64,000 nt of DNA from Desulfoluna spongiiphila (GTDB taxonomy: Bacteria; Desulfobacterota; Desulfobacteria; Desulfobacterales; Desulfolunaceae), in contig NZ_FMUX01000008.1 in the NCBI RefSeq assembly GCF_900101345.1, positions 1 to 64,000 on the forward strand, given 5' to 3'. Below the pieces are notes generated by a model. That model searched no databases. It was given only the letters and a program-made list of their open reading frames with translations, and was not told the DNA's origin. Numbering within the stretch: the stretch's first letter is position 1; each line of letters starts with the position of its first letter. A program made the translations under genes and the position numbers. Positions 41,738 through 50,422 of the stretch are shown one piece after another.

Positions 41738-42466
41738 ATGCCATATTGCCCGGGATGCGGGGTGGAAGTGGAGTCGGTCGTGCGAAGCTGCCCGTTATGC
41801 GATCAGGAGATACCTATCATTGAAGGAATAAACGATGGAAAGGGGAGGGCGGATGAAACATTTCCCGCCCCCGCAAACATCTACGGAAAAAAGCTGAGGC
41901 GACTCAAAAACCAGATTTTCTTCAGCGTGACCCTGGTTGTCGCCTGTGCTCTTTTTACCCTTGGCTTTCTTCATTCGTTTCTTCATATGCAGAGCATGTC
42001 CATCCAGTACGGAGTTGTCGGCGTCGTATCCGCCTGGTTTTACGCCCTGCTTATCCTTGGGTATGTCCCCGGCATCAACCATACGATCATGGGATTCGGC
42101 ATTGTCAGCGCCCTGCTTGTCACGGGAATCGATGCCATGGACAGCCAGATAACCTGGGCACGGGGCATCGGCGTGCCGCTGATCGTCCTTGCAACGGCCA
42201 TGGCCCTGGCCGTAATACGGATCTACAGGCGGTTCAGGCACAAAAACCAATACGTGGTCATCCCCATCTATCTGTGTACCTGCGTTTCGATTTTCTGCCC
42301 GGCCATTGAGCTGATTATCGACCTTCACCTCACGGGTGCCGTGGCCCTGTCCTGGTCTGTCATCGTTTTTATCCCGCTCATGACCCTTGCCTGCCTCCTG
42401 CTCGGCCTCTACCTGAAACTGCCGGAACGATTGAGAAGCAAAATCAAGAAAAAACTTCATATCTAA
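41738..42466 (+). CDS. Zinc-ribbon membrane protein (DUF6320-like)
   Basis: A 242-residue protein. An N-terminal zinc ribbon CPGCGVEVESVVRSCPLCD (residues 4-22) is followed by a linker and six membrane helices from ~62 to ~230. This build matches the DUF6320 proteins found next to or fused with HxxxDG acyltransferase-like proteins; the family call is from memory and tentative. AAGGGAG precedes ATG 41738. It lies 91 nt after the acyltransferase-like gene. A full copy of the dispersed palindromic element follows. Confidence 0.75.
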   Translation: MPYCPGCGVEVESVVRSCPLCDQEIPIIEGINDGKGRADETFPAPANIYGKKLRRLKNQIFFSVTLVVACALFTLGFLHSFLHMQSMSIQYGVVGVVSAWFYALLILGYVPGINHTIMGFGIVSALLVTGIDAMDSQITWARGIGVPLIVLATAMALAVIRIYRRFRHKNQYVVIPIYLCTCVSIFCPAIELIIDLHLTGAVALSWSVIVFIPLMTLACLLLGLYLKLPERLRSKIKKKLHI

Positions 42467-42476
42467 AAAAGAGGGG

Positions 42477-42687
42477 TAACTATTCAGCTTATGCCTCCGG
42501 CGGACCTGCCGGGGGCTAAACTTTTAAAAAGTTTAACAAACAGGTCTTAAAAAAACTGCTTGAATGCATTTCGTTTTAAAGGCGGATGCGCTTTGGCCCG
42601 AGGGACGAGGGGCAAAGCGCATCCGCAACCTGCTTTCAAGGTGGCACACCTTGCCGCCGGAGGCTGCTTTTTGGAGCTGAATAGTGA
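42477..42687 (+). repeat. Dispersed palindromic repeat, full copy
   Basis: The outer inverted repeats are TAACTATTCAGC (42477-42488) and GCTGAATAGTGA (42676-42687). The inner core of 172 bp (42493-42664) runs from GCCTCCGGCGG to CCGCCGGAGGC. Inside are AAACTTTTAAAAAGTTT, a 14-bp perfect stem GCGGATGCGCTTTG/CAAAGCGCATCCGC around the loop GCCCGAGGGACGAGGGGC, and AAGGTG/CACCTT. There is no coding capacity. The copy at 61144-61315 has exactly the same core length in the opposite orientation. Confidence 0.92.
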
Positions 42688-42699
42688 CAACAACAAAGA

Positions 42700-42741
42700 G
42701 GGACAGGTTCTTTCTGCGCCCTCAGCCCTTGGCTCTGTCCC
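42700..42741. repeat. GGGACAG inverted repeat
   Basis: GGGACAG (42700-42706) and CTGTCCC (42735-42741) form a 7-bp stem. AGGGACAGGTTCTTT here nearly equals AGGGACAGGCTCTTT just upstream of the RAYT gene (~33466-33480). It could be a REP-like target or the remnant of an element end. Confidence 0.45.
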
Positions 42742-42953
42742 ACGCCAATGGCAGGTGCCAACGGCTCACACGGGCCTTTGCCCAAGGGACCTGTACCGCA
42801 GCGAATCGCGACCGTCCCGCCTGCCACGATCTGAGCCGGTATTCCGTTGACACGACCATGGCTGTAAAATCGTGTGGTTATCCGGATAAATATCTGCTAC
42901 TCATCTAACTGTCAGACGCATCATTTATGACCATCCCCAAAGGGAAACCAGCC

Positions 42954-43697
42954 ATGAACAAAAAACGATGTTTCACATGGGTGGCGATTCTGCTGCTGAT
43001 GCCCCTATGGGCCTTCGCCGCCTCTTTTCCTGAAAAACCGACCTCGGAGCACTTCTACGTGGACGAGGCAGGATTGATCGATGCCGAATCAGGGACCCGA
43101 ATCGATGAGGCGGCATCGGCCCTCCTTGCAGAAGAGAGGATCCCGCTCTATGTGGTCACCATCTCCTCTCTTGCCAGCTACGATGCCGTGACCATGCGAA
43201 TCGAAGAGTATGCCGCGGATCTCTTCGACCACTGGGGCATTGGCTCGCAGGACCGCAATTACGGAATCCTGCTGCTCGTCTCCCAGGGAGACCGCAAGGC
43301 CCGCATCGAGCTGGGGGCCGACTGGGGCGGCGGCTACGACTATCAGGCCCGACAGGTCATGAACGAACTCATCATCCCCGCGTTTAAGCGCGGCGATTAC
43401 GCCACCGGGATTGCCGACGGGGTGCGTGGCCTTGATGCCATGGCCCGGGGCCTTGCCCTGCCCAAGCCCAAAAGTCCCTGGTGGGTTTTTCCCGCAGTGG
43501 CAGGGGGCCTTGTCCTTGTGGTGATCATGATCATCAACCTGTTTCGTTCAGGGCGAAAGGGATGGGCCTGGGCCCTCCTTGGCGTGCTGGGTGTTATTCT
43601 CTTTTTTATCATCCGAGCCATGCTCTCCAGCGCAGGCAGCGGCGGGGGCTTCGGAGGTGGTTCCTCCGGCGGCGGCGGTGCAACGGGATCATGGTGA
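42954..43697 (+). CDS. TPM-domain protein (YgcG type)
   Basis: A 247-residue exported protein. The signal peptide spans ~1-23 (ILLLMPLWAFAASF). The TPM domain follows at ~35-160 (YVDEAGLIDAESGTRIDEAA, YVVTISSLASYDA, NYGILLLVSQGDRKARIELG). Two helices lie near 175-220, and the C terminus is a Gly/Ser tail (GGGFGGGSSGGGG) ending in SW. TPM domains have been given phosphatase or photosystem-repair roles in other organisms; the role here is unknown. The start is ATG 42954 with AAAGGGA upstream. The stop overlaps the next TPM gene. Confidence 0.85.
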   Translation: MNKKRCFTWVAILLLMPLWAFAASFPEKPTSEHFYVDEAGLIDAESGTRIDEAASALLAEERIPLYVVTISSLASYDAVTMRIEEYAADLFDHWGIGSQDRNYGILLLVSQGDRKARIELGADWGGGYDYQARQVMNELIIPAFKRGDYATGIADGVRGLDAMARGLALPKPKSPWWVFPAVAGGLVLVVIMIINLFRSGRKGWAWALLGVLGVILFFIIRAMLSSAGSGGGFGGGSSGGGGATGSW

Positions 43698-44383
43698 CCA
43701 GCATGAAAAAAGCAACCCATCTGTTTACAGACGACGAAATCCGAACCATTGAATCCGCCATCGGCGAGGTGGAAAAGACCACATCCGCCGAGGTGGTTCC
43801 CGTGGTCGCCAGCGCCTCCGGACGCTACGACCGGGCCGAGGATCTGTTCGGGTTTCTGTTCTCCCTGCTTGTGCTCGGGTGCACCTGGGGATGGCTTCAC
43901 GGCATGGCACCTGCTGCGGACGCATGGGGAGAATCACCGGCTTTCGGCCTTCCCCTTGCGGCGGTTCTTGTGGTCCTTGCCGTCTCCTTTTTTATCGGCA
44001 TGGCCCTGGCAAGCCACTTCCCTATATTGAGGCTCCCCCTCATCGCAAGGCGCGAGATGCAGGAAGAAGTGGAGCGCCGTGCACGTGAAACCTTTCAACG
44101 CCTGAAAGTCAGAAAAACCGAACACGCCACCGGCATCCTCATCTATGTCTCCCTGTACGAGCATATGGTCCACGTGGTCGGAGACGACACCATCAACGCC
44201 ACACTCTCTCAGCAAGACTGGACGGTCCTGTGCGACATCATTATCAGCGGGTTTAAAGAGGGCAGGCCCGAGAAGGGAATGACAAAGGGCATCCTTCGTT
44301 GCGGCGAGCTCCTGGCCCGCCACTTCCCCATTCAACCCGGGGACACAAATGAACTGGTCGATACGCTTCACCTCATCGATTAG
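43691..44383 (+). CDS. Second TPM-domain membrane protein
   Basis: A 230-residue protein. The TPM domain is split around a membrane hairpin: LFTDDEIRTIESAIGEVEKTTSAEVVPVVA at ~10-40, helices at ~60-80 and ~90-115, then RRARETFQRLKVRKTEHATGILIYVSLYEHMVHVVGD. The last segment is typical of TPM proteins. The start at ATG 43691 overlaps the preceding stop; ATG 43703 is an alternative. It lies in one unit with the first TPM gene, and the two proteins may work together at the inner membrane. Confidence 0.82.
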   Translation: MVTSMKKATHLFTDDEIRTIESAIGEVEKTTSAEVVPVVASASGRYDRAEDLFGFLFSLLVLGCTWGWLHGMAPAADAWGESPAFGLPLAAVLVVLAVSFFIGMALASHFPILRLPLIARREMQEEVERRARETFQRLKVRKTEHATGILIYVSLYEHMVHVVGDDTINATLSQQDWTVLCDIIISGFKEGRPEKGMTKGILRCGELLARHFPIQPGDTNELVDTLHLID

Positions 44384-44455
44384 AGGTGAATGTGCTGAGC
44401 TTTTTTATCTAATAGCCTGCCCTGGGAGGTCCCTCGGGCAGGCACGAAGGCACCC

Positions 44456-44926
44456 ATGAGAAAACCCGGCAATCCATGCCTTGTTGTGGCAGGGTGGTGC
44501 AGCGTTTCCATCGCCGCGCTGCATGTCGCCATTATCTTAGGGGGAGGCGACTGGTACCGATTCGTCGGTGCTGGGAAGAACATGGCCGCCATGGCCGAAA
44601 ACGGGTCATGGATTCCCATGGGCCTCACACTGACGATTATCCTGATCTTTCTGATGTTCGGCCTCTATGCGTTTTCCGGTGCCGGGTATGTCCGCCGCCT
44701 TCCGTTTACGAAGGCGGCCCTTGTGGTTACTTCGTGTGTTTACCTGACACGGGGCATAGGCAGCATCCCTGTCATTGTCTTTGTCGAGCATCCGTACCTG
44801 GCCGACATGACCACAAGAATCGTGTTTGTATTTGTCTCCTCGGTGCTCTCTTTAATCATTGGGGTCGTGTACGGAATCGGCACCCTGGCTCTCTGGGCAA
44901 ACGGGGCAGGCGGGAAAGGTCCATGA
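44456..44926 (+). CDS. Unknown four-helix membrane protein
   Basis: A 156-residue protein with four hydrophobic helices at ~8-28, ~53-75, ~85-108 and ~118-145, and short loops. I do not recognise the family. The second helix begins GLTLTIILIFLMFGLYAFSG. It starts at ATG 44456 with GAAGG upstream, 72 nt after the TPM pair and just after a GC-rich hairpin (GCCTGCCC/GGGCAGGC, 44418-44444). It may be a separate unit. Confidence 0.7.
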   Translation: MRKPGNPCLVVAGWCSVSIAALHVAIILGGGDWYRFVGAGKNMAAMAENGSWIPMGLTLTIILIFLMFGLYAFSGAGYVRRLPFTKAALVVTSCVYLTRGIGSIPVIVFVEHPYLADMTTRIVFVFVSSVLSLIIGVVYGIGTLALWANGAGGKGP

Positions 44927-45061
44927 CAGATCACGGCAGATGGGTTACCGTCTTTGTGGGCGCGGGCCGAGGCGTTGGCCAGGGGCTTCTCGTGTCGGCC
45001 TTGTTGCTGTTCAGCCGCCGGGCAACAGAACAACCTCATTTAAGAGAAAGCACACCAAAAA

Positions 45062-45601
45062 ATGTTTTACCGACAGATCGACAGGCACCTTCAACTCCGG
45101 CTGTCCGTTCCGCAATTCGCCGACGAGTTGTTTCAACTGACAGAGACAAACCGCGACTACCTGAAAACATGGCTTCCCTGGCTCGACTCCATCCAAAAGC
45201 CGGAGGACACGCGCCGGTTCCTCGACCTTCAGCTGCATCGCTTCAGCAAGGGGCTGGCCCTGCATGAGACGATCTTCTATGAAGGGCGCATCGCAGGGGT
45301 CCTCGGATACAACCTGTTGGACCACACCAACGGCATCGGGCAGATCGGGTACTGGATGGGCGAAGAGTTCACCGGTAAAGGTATCATGACCCGGGCCGTC
45401 AAAGACCTTATCCTCCTCGGATTTCACTATTGGGACATCCAGAAGGTGGAGATCAGGTGTGGCGTTGCAAACAGCAAAAGCAGGGCCATCCCCGAAAGAC
45501 TTGGATTCACAAATGAAGGGACCCTTCGCAGGGCTGAAAAGTTCTACGATCACTACCGGGACCTTGTTGTCTACGGCCTGTTACAAGACGAAACAGAGTA
45601 A
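45062..45601 (+). CDS. RimJ/RimL-type GNAT acetyltransferase
   Basis: A 179-residue GNAT protein. It shows the RimJ/RimL pattern: an N-terminal strand LQLRLSVPQFADELFQLTETNRDYLKTWLPW, the motif-A region GQIGYWMGEEFTGKGIMTRAVKDLI (~98-122) that binds acetyl-CoA, and IEIRCGVANSKSRAIPERLGF-like motif B. The family acetylates ribosomal protein N termini, amino acids or antibiotics; the substrate cannot be told. There is no good ribosome site before ATG 45062. Confidence 0.88.
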   Translation: MFYRQIDRHLQLRLSVPQFADELFQLTETNRDYLKTWLPWLDSIQKPEDTRRFLDLQLHRFSKGLALHETIFYEGRIAGVLGYNLLDHTNGIGQIGYWMGEEFTGKGIMTRAVKDLILLGFHYWDIQKVEIRCGVANSKSRAIPERLGFTNEGTLRRAEKFYDHYRDLVVYGLLQDETE

Positions 45602-45614
45602 GGGACGGCCCACC

Positions 45615-46469
45615 GTGACGAAACAACGCATCCGATACCACACCTTTTTCACCTGCCTTGAGGGCCCCATGGCCAAGCCGGGTTCCATCAAACGCGCGTC
45701 GGTGATGGCGGGCTTTTTTTTCGATATAGATCTTGCCTTTCTCTTTCCCTACATCAACGCCGTCATACCGGGGGCCGAACTCCATGAGGCGCCTTCATTG
45801 ATCCGTTTTGAAATGGACGGGGTCTTCTGCGTGCTCTATCCCTCCCGCTGTTTTGCCACCCCCTTTGCAGATCGGGAGGAGGCCGGAGCCTTCAGAGACA
45901 AGATGATGTCGCGTTTAAATGAGATTCAGGCCACAAGAGACTCCATCGTTCCCAAACACAAGGTGTTCAAACACATTGCCGTCCCGGATATCTTGAAACT
46001 CCTGCCCCTGACCAACTGCAAGGCCTGCGGATTTCCAACCTGCCTTGCCTTTGCCTCCATGGTCTCAAGGCAAAAAGCCCTTCCAAGTCGCTGTCCCCAC
46101 ATCGGTCCTCCTGTCAGTGAGCAGGTGACCTACCCGGTGCTGGATGCTGCCGGGCGCCCCGTGGACGCCATTACCTTTGACGTGGACACCGCCCACGACC
46201 CGCAAAAGACCGTCCCCCCTCCCAAGGCTCCGCCCCAGTTTCCCCGCGCCATGGATGAGGCCAACGCGACCCTCATGGCCGCCCTAACCCCGAGGGAAGT
46301 CGAGGTTCTGGCGCTTCTGGGCAAAGGATTCACCAACCCGGAAATTTCTGCCGAGCTCGGTATCAGCCCCCACACCGTGAAAAGCCACGTCACCCATCTT
46401 TTCAATAAACTGAACGTCAGCGACCGCACCCAGGCCGCGGTCTGGGCCGCGCATCGTAAGATAATCTGA
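45615..46469 (+). CDS. LuxR-type regulator fused to a 4Fe-4S domain
   Basis: A 284-residue protein. Residues ~1-115 form an unassigned domain (FDIDLAFLFPYINAVIPGAEL, RFEMDGVFCVLYPSRCFATPF). A four-Cys Fe-S domain at ~120-160 reads LLPLTNCKACGFPTCLAFAS then SRCPH, the type seen in corrinoid/Fe-S protein subunits and DUF3786 proteins. A Pro-rich linker leads to a LuxR helix-turn-helix at ~222-284 (LTPREVEVLALLGKGFTNPEISAELGISPHTVKSH). The start is GTG 45615 with AAGGGA upstream, 13 nt after the GNAT stop. The design suggests DNA binding that responds to redox, oxygen or metal state. Confidence 0.82.
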   Translation: MTKQRIRYHTFFTCLEGPMAKPGSIKRASVMAGFFFDIDLAFLFPYINAVIPGAELHEAPSLIRFEMDGVFCVLYPSRCFATPFADREEAGAFRDKMMSRLNEIQATRDSIVPKHKVFKHIAVPDILKLLPLTNCKACGFPTCLAFASMVSRQKALPSRCPHIGPPVSEQVTYPVLDAAGRPVDAITFDVDTAHDPQKTVPPPKAPPQFPRAMDEANATLMAALTPREVEVLALLGKGFTNPEISAELGISPHTVKSHVTHLFNKLNVSDRTQAAVWAAHRKII

Positions 46470-46547
46470 TCCGTCCGGGGCGACAGAAAAAGCATGCCTT
46501 CTATGGTTAAAGGCGGGTTAGTCACAGAGGCCTCAGAGAAAAAAAGA

Positions 46548-46888
46548 TGCCTCCGGCGGCAAGGTGAGCCACCTTGAAAGCTGGTTTCCCCTGGGCTTTT
46601 CCCCTCGTTCCTCGGGTCAAATCCCAGCGAAATTCTGACAAGATATTGTATGATTATTTATTTCCGGCGGCCTTAAACCACATCGGCATTCATGTGTGAT
46701 GTGCCTATTTATTTTTTGTCTGGACCCTTAGGGAAAACACGTTGAAAACAAGTCGTGAATGCGCTTTCCCCTTCGGTCCTCAGGGAAAATCACATTCGCT
46801 ATTGATTCAGATTAAACGGAGTCTGTTTTTAAAACCTGTTTGTAATAAATCAGGCAAAAGTTTAGCCCCCGGCAGGGCCGCCGGAGGC
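46548..46888 (-). repeat. Dispersed palindromic repeat, expanded or nested copy
   Basis: It begins GCCTCCGGCGGCAAGGTGAG and ends CCCCCGGCAGGGCCGCCGGAGGC, so it lies in reverse orientation to the 42477 copy. At 341 bp it is twice the usual core. Two versions of the central stem region are visible (CCCCTCGTTCCTCGGG near 46602 and CCCTTCGGTCCTCAGGG near 46768), suggesting one copy inserted into another. The preceding GCCTTCTATGGTTAAAG (~46496) is shared with the copy at 63339. Confidence 0.8.
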
Positions 46889-47043
46889 TATGTTGAATTC
46901 ACCAGTAAACACTCTTTTTTGTTGCGTCTCCCCCAAATGGGGGATGTTTTTTCATGGCGTCTCTTCTATGGAATTGGATAAAAGCGAGGGCAACTTCAAC
47001 GGCTCCGTATCTGCCGAGAAACACATCCCATAAGGAGGGTGCC

Positions 47044-47850
47044 ATGAGTCAATTCAGCAACGCCATGGAAATTTTCAAGCTCCTGCCCAGGACAAACTGC
47101 CGGGACTGCAACGAATCCACCTGCCTGGCCTTTGCCTCCAAGGTCTTTCTGGGCCAGAAGCCCCTGGATCGCTGTCCCCATGCGAAGCCTGCCCCTGATG
47201 GTGGGGGAGAGAAGGAGAAGGGCGGCGGAAAAAACCTGGACGAACAACGGGAAGAACACTTCAAGGCCTTGAAATCGCGACTGGCCTCATTGGACCTCAA
47301 CGCAGCAGCCGAGCGGGTGGGCGGTGTCTATGAAAACGGCAAGCTCACCCTGCGAATTTTCGGCAAGCCCCTTTCGGTGGATAACGCGGGAAACCTCTTC
47401 TCGGATATCCACCTTAATCCGATGATTTCCTCTATGGTATTCAAGTACATTCTCTCCTGCGAAGGAGCCGAACTCACAGGAGACTGGCTCCCCTTACGGG
47501 AGCTAAAAGATGGCAGAGAAAAAAACGGGCTCTTTGTGCAACGCTCGGAGCTTCCCTTTAAAGCCCTTGCCGACACATATCCCGATCTGTTTGAAGAGCT
47601 GATCGTTCTCTTCAATGGAGAAGCCATCGACGAGCGATTCCAATCCGACATCTCCCTTGTGCTTCGGCCCCTTCCAAGGTTGCCCATCCTTGTCTGCTAC
47701 TGGAAACCCGATGAGGGGATGGACTCGGACCTGCACCTTTTCTTTGACGCCTCCGCTGATAAGAACGGCGGCATCGATACCATCTACACGGTTGCCTCCG
47801 GTATTGTGATGATGTTCGAAAAAATCGCCCGGAGGCATTGGAGTATATAG
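47044..47850 (+). CDS. 4Fe-4S domain plus DUF3786 protein
   Basis: A 268-residue cytoplasmic protein. The N-terminal Fe-S domain is LLPRTNCRDCNESTCLAFAS...DRCPH (residues ~13-45), near-identical in layout to that of the LuxR fusion at 45615. A Gly/Lys/Glu linker joins it to a DUF3786 domain (~75-268: FGKPLSVDNAGNLFSDIHLNPMISSMVFKYIL, LPILVCYWKPDEGMDSDLHLFFD, YTVASGIVMMFEKIA). DUF3786 proteins occur in corrinoid-using anaerobes; no reaction is known. The ribosome site AAGGAGGG precedes ATG 47044. Only 5 bp separate its stop from the end of convergent polB. Confidence 0.85.
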   Translation: MSQFSNAMEIFKLLPRTNCRDCNESTCLAFASKVFLGQKPLDRCPHAKPAPDGGGEKEKGGGKNLDEQREEHFKALKSRLASLDLNAAAERVGGVYENGKLTLRIFGKPLSVDNAGNLFSDIHLNPMISSMVFKYILSCEGAELTGDWLPLRELKDGREKNGLFVQRSELPFKALADTYPDLFEELIVLFNGEAIDERFQSDISLVLRPLPRLPILVCYWKPDEGMDSDLHLFFDASADKNGGIDTIYTVASGIVMMFEKIARRHWSI

Positions 47851-47855
47851 AGAAC

Positions 47856-50255
47856 TCAGTCGAACAGGCTGAGCTGCCGACCGTGGATGATTTCATTGTA
47901 GGAGGTACCGAAGAACATCATCACCGCATCGAAGATGGGGACCAGCTGTTTTTCGATGTAGTGGGGGTAGTCCAGGTCGGGGTGGGGGAGTTCTACGGGG
48001 ATGGGGCCACGTAAGGTCATGACGTAGCGGCTCTCCCGGGCATTGGCACCGGCATCACCCAGCAGGAGGGCGGCTTTCACGTGGGGCGGGATGGTTTTCG
48101 TGTACTCTCCGGGAGGTTTGGTCAGGCGCTTGCGGTAGATAAGGTCCGCGTCATAAACGTGGTTTTTTAGGTCCGTCACCTTCTGCTTGATCCAGGCCTC
48201 CACCTCGTCGTCGCTAAAAATCCGCTGGAACAGCTCAAACTGGAGATCCCGCGCAAAACGGGTCCAGTCAGACCGCACAAATTCCAGGCCGGTGATGACA
48301 AGCTCCTCTTTTCCGCCTGTAAGCACCGTACCGGCGTAGCGTTTTTTTGCGCTCTCCCCGCCGCCCCGTAAGGAGGGAAGGAAAAACCGGGTAAAGTGCT
48401 TTTCGAACTCCAGCTCCAGCCGGGAGACCACCCCGAACTCCTCTTCGATCTTTCGGGCCATGAAGGTGTTTAGCTCGGCCACCAGATTCCGGGGGGCGAC
48501 CTCGCCCTCGGCTATTTCCGAGGCCTTCAGGCAGACGAATACCGAATCGGTGTCCCCGTAGATCACCTCATAACCCTGCTCTTCCAGATACCGCCGGGTG
48601 GTCTTCAGGACCCACTGGCCCGTGCCCGTCACCGCAGAGGGGAGGTCAGGGTGGTAAAAACGACAGCCCGGGGTCCCCATGACACCGTAGAAGCTGTTCA
48701 TCAAGATCTTGATGGCCTGGGAGAGGTGCGGATCACCGGCCTTTTTTGCCTGCTCCCTGTTTTCCATGAGGGTCTGGATGTACCCGGGGAGCACATGCTC
48801 AGACCGGGAAAAAAAGATTCCCGGCGGGGTGCCCGAAGGTGCCGTCTCCGCCCGGAGACGCGATAGGGGATCGATGTGAAAGGTCCTGATAATGGACGGA
48901 TACAGGCTTTTGAAATCCAGCACCACCACATGCTCGTAGAAACCCGCCTCCTTGGAGAAAACAAAGCCCCCTTTGGCGTGGCCGGCGCTCTCCACGTCCC
49001 GGACGTTGGCCGCCACCAGCCCTTTGCGGTGAATCTGGGGCAGCATAAAATAATCGAAGGCAGCCACGGACATGCCCACCCTGTCCATGGGAAGGCCGCT
49101 GATGATGGCCCGCTTTAACAGGTGATCAATGAGCCCCGTCTTCTCGAAGATATCCGTAACCAGGGTACAGTCCAACAGGTTGTAACGGGCAAGGGCCACC
49201 TTGTCTTCCCGGAAACGGCGCTCGATCTCCGCCACCTTGTCGACCCCGTCGCCGATGTCTTTTCCCGTGCCGAGAAGTTCTGAGGCCACGGTCTCCAGCC
49301 GGAAGTTGTCAAAGGAATAAAAGGCTCCCCGAAGGGCAGGGGGGCCGTCGATGACGACCCTGCCGCAGGCCTCGACCCGGTATATGCCTTTGCGGATCTC
49401 CCGTATCCTGGGCGGCTTCCGGTTTCGCCCGATCAGAAAAGGAATCCCCAGTTTTTTGCACTTGCCTTCAAGGAAGAGCAGGTCAAACCCGATGACGTGC
49501 CAGCCGATGAGGATATCCGGGTCAAACCCTTTCAGCACCCTGAAAAAGCTCTGAAGAAGGGCCTTTTCCGTTGGAAACCGGTACATCAGCCCCCCGCCGG
49601 GAAGGGCCTCGCACGGGCACCCCGGGAGCCTGTCCCATTGGGTGTGTGCAGCGGCTCCCTGCTGCCGGGACTGCCCGTCCAGCATCAGGACGATGCCCTC
49701 GGAGACCGGGAGCCCGTCATCGCCCCTGGTCACCGGGGCCGTAAAGTGACAGGCCACGGAGTACAGCTCGCCGCGTTGGCCTGTTTCGATGTCCAGGGAG
49801 AGAACGGAAAAAGACGGCATCGCGTCTGCTTTGCGGATTGTGGGATCGGTAAACCGGATCAACCCGTCCTGAACCCGTGAGGGACCATGGATTTCGACGC
49901 CCCCGTAAACAAACCGCTCCATAAGATAACGGTCCTCCGGGTAGACATCCGCTTCAAAGGTCTGGACGCTTGACTCTTCACAGAGCTTGCGGGCTTTGTA
50001 GTGTGCGTTTCGGCTCCCAAAGTAGAGGGCATCCACCGGATGGCCCTGGAAATCGGTCAGCTCCACGGCGCGCCGTTCATATGGCGGCAGCTCCGAAGGA
50101 AGCGGGATTCCCCGGTGGATAAAAAACAGGGGGCGATGGGTGGTGATGGTGATCTCAAAGGGTCCCCGGGCACTGGTTCCGACATACCGGAGGCAGTGAG
50201 CATCACGCGTGTCCACGCCTTCGCGCGTCAGTATGTACCCTTTGAGCGTATCCAT
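47856..50255 (-). CDS. polB: DNA polymerase II (family B)
   Basis: A 799-residue family-B DNA polymerase of the Pol II type, used in translesion synthesis and replication restart. The exonuclease motif Exo I is SLDIETG (~153); Exo II lies in GWHVIGFDLLFLEGK; Exo III lies in YNLLDCTLVTDIF. Polymerase motifs are DFKSLYPSII (~447), KILMNSFYGVMGTPG and YGDTDSVFV (~545) with the two metal-binding Asp. The last residues QLSLFD form a sliding-clamp binding motif, like QLGLF of E. coli Pol II. Length matches the family. It stands alone; no LexA box was recognised upstream. Confidence 0.96.
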   Translation of the reverse strand: MDTLKGYILTREGVDTRDAHCLRYVGTSARGPFEITITTHRPLFFIHRGIPLPSELPPYERRAVELTDFQGHPVDALYFGSRNAHYKARKLCEESSVQTFEADVYPEDRYLMERFVYGGVEIHGPSRVQDGLIRFTDPTIRKADAMPSFSVLSLDIETGQRGELYSVACHFTAPVTRGDDGLPVSEGIVLMLDGQSRQQGAAAHTQWDRLPGCPCEALPGGGLMYRFPTEKALLQSFFRVLKGFDPDILIGWHVIGFDLLFLEGKCKKLGIPFLIGRNRKPPRIREIRKGIYRVEACGRVVIDGPPALRGAFYSFDNFRLETVASELLGTGKDIGDGVDKVAEIERRFREDKVALARYNLLDCTLVTDIFEKTGLIDHLLKRAIISGLPMDRVGMSVAAFDYFMLPQIHRKGLVAANVRDVESAGHAKGGFVFSKEAGFYEHVVVLDFKSLYPSIIRTFHIDPLSRLRAETAPSGTPPGIFFSRSEHVLPGYIQTLMENREQAKKAGDPHLSQAIKILMNSFYGVMGTPGCRFYHPDLPSAVTGTGQWVLKTTRRYLEEQGYEVIYGDTDSVFVCLKASEIAEGEVAPRNLVAELNTFMARKIEEEFGVVSRLELEFEKHFTRFFLPSLRGGGESAKKRYAGTVLTGGKEELVITGLEFVRSDWTRFARDLQFELFQRIFSDDEVEAWIKQKVTDLKNHVYDADLIYRKRLTKPPGEYTKTIPPHVKAALLLGDAGANARESRYVMTLRGPIPVELPHPDLDYPHYIEKQLVPIFDAVMMFFGTSYNEIIHGRQLSLFD

Positions 50256-50422
50256 GAACGGGTTCCTTTAAAGCCATTCCTTTGGCGTTGTATTTCCCTG
50301 TAATCTATGGTCCATTGGACCTTGCCTGCATTGGCAGGGCGACTGTGTCCCATGGGTGTCAGGCCCTTTGCGTACCCACAACACTAAACTGTTCTACACA
50401 AAAACGCACACAGGAAAACACC

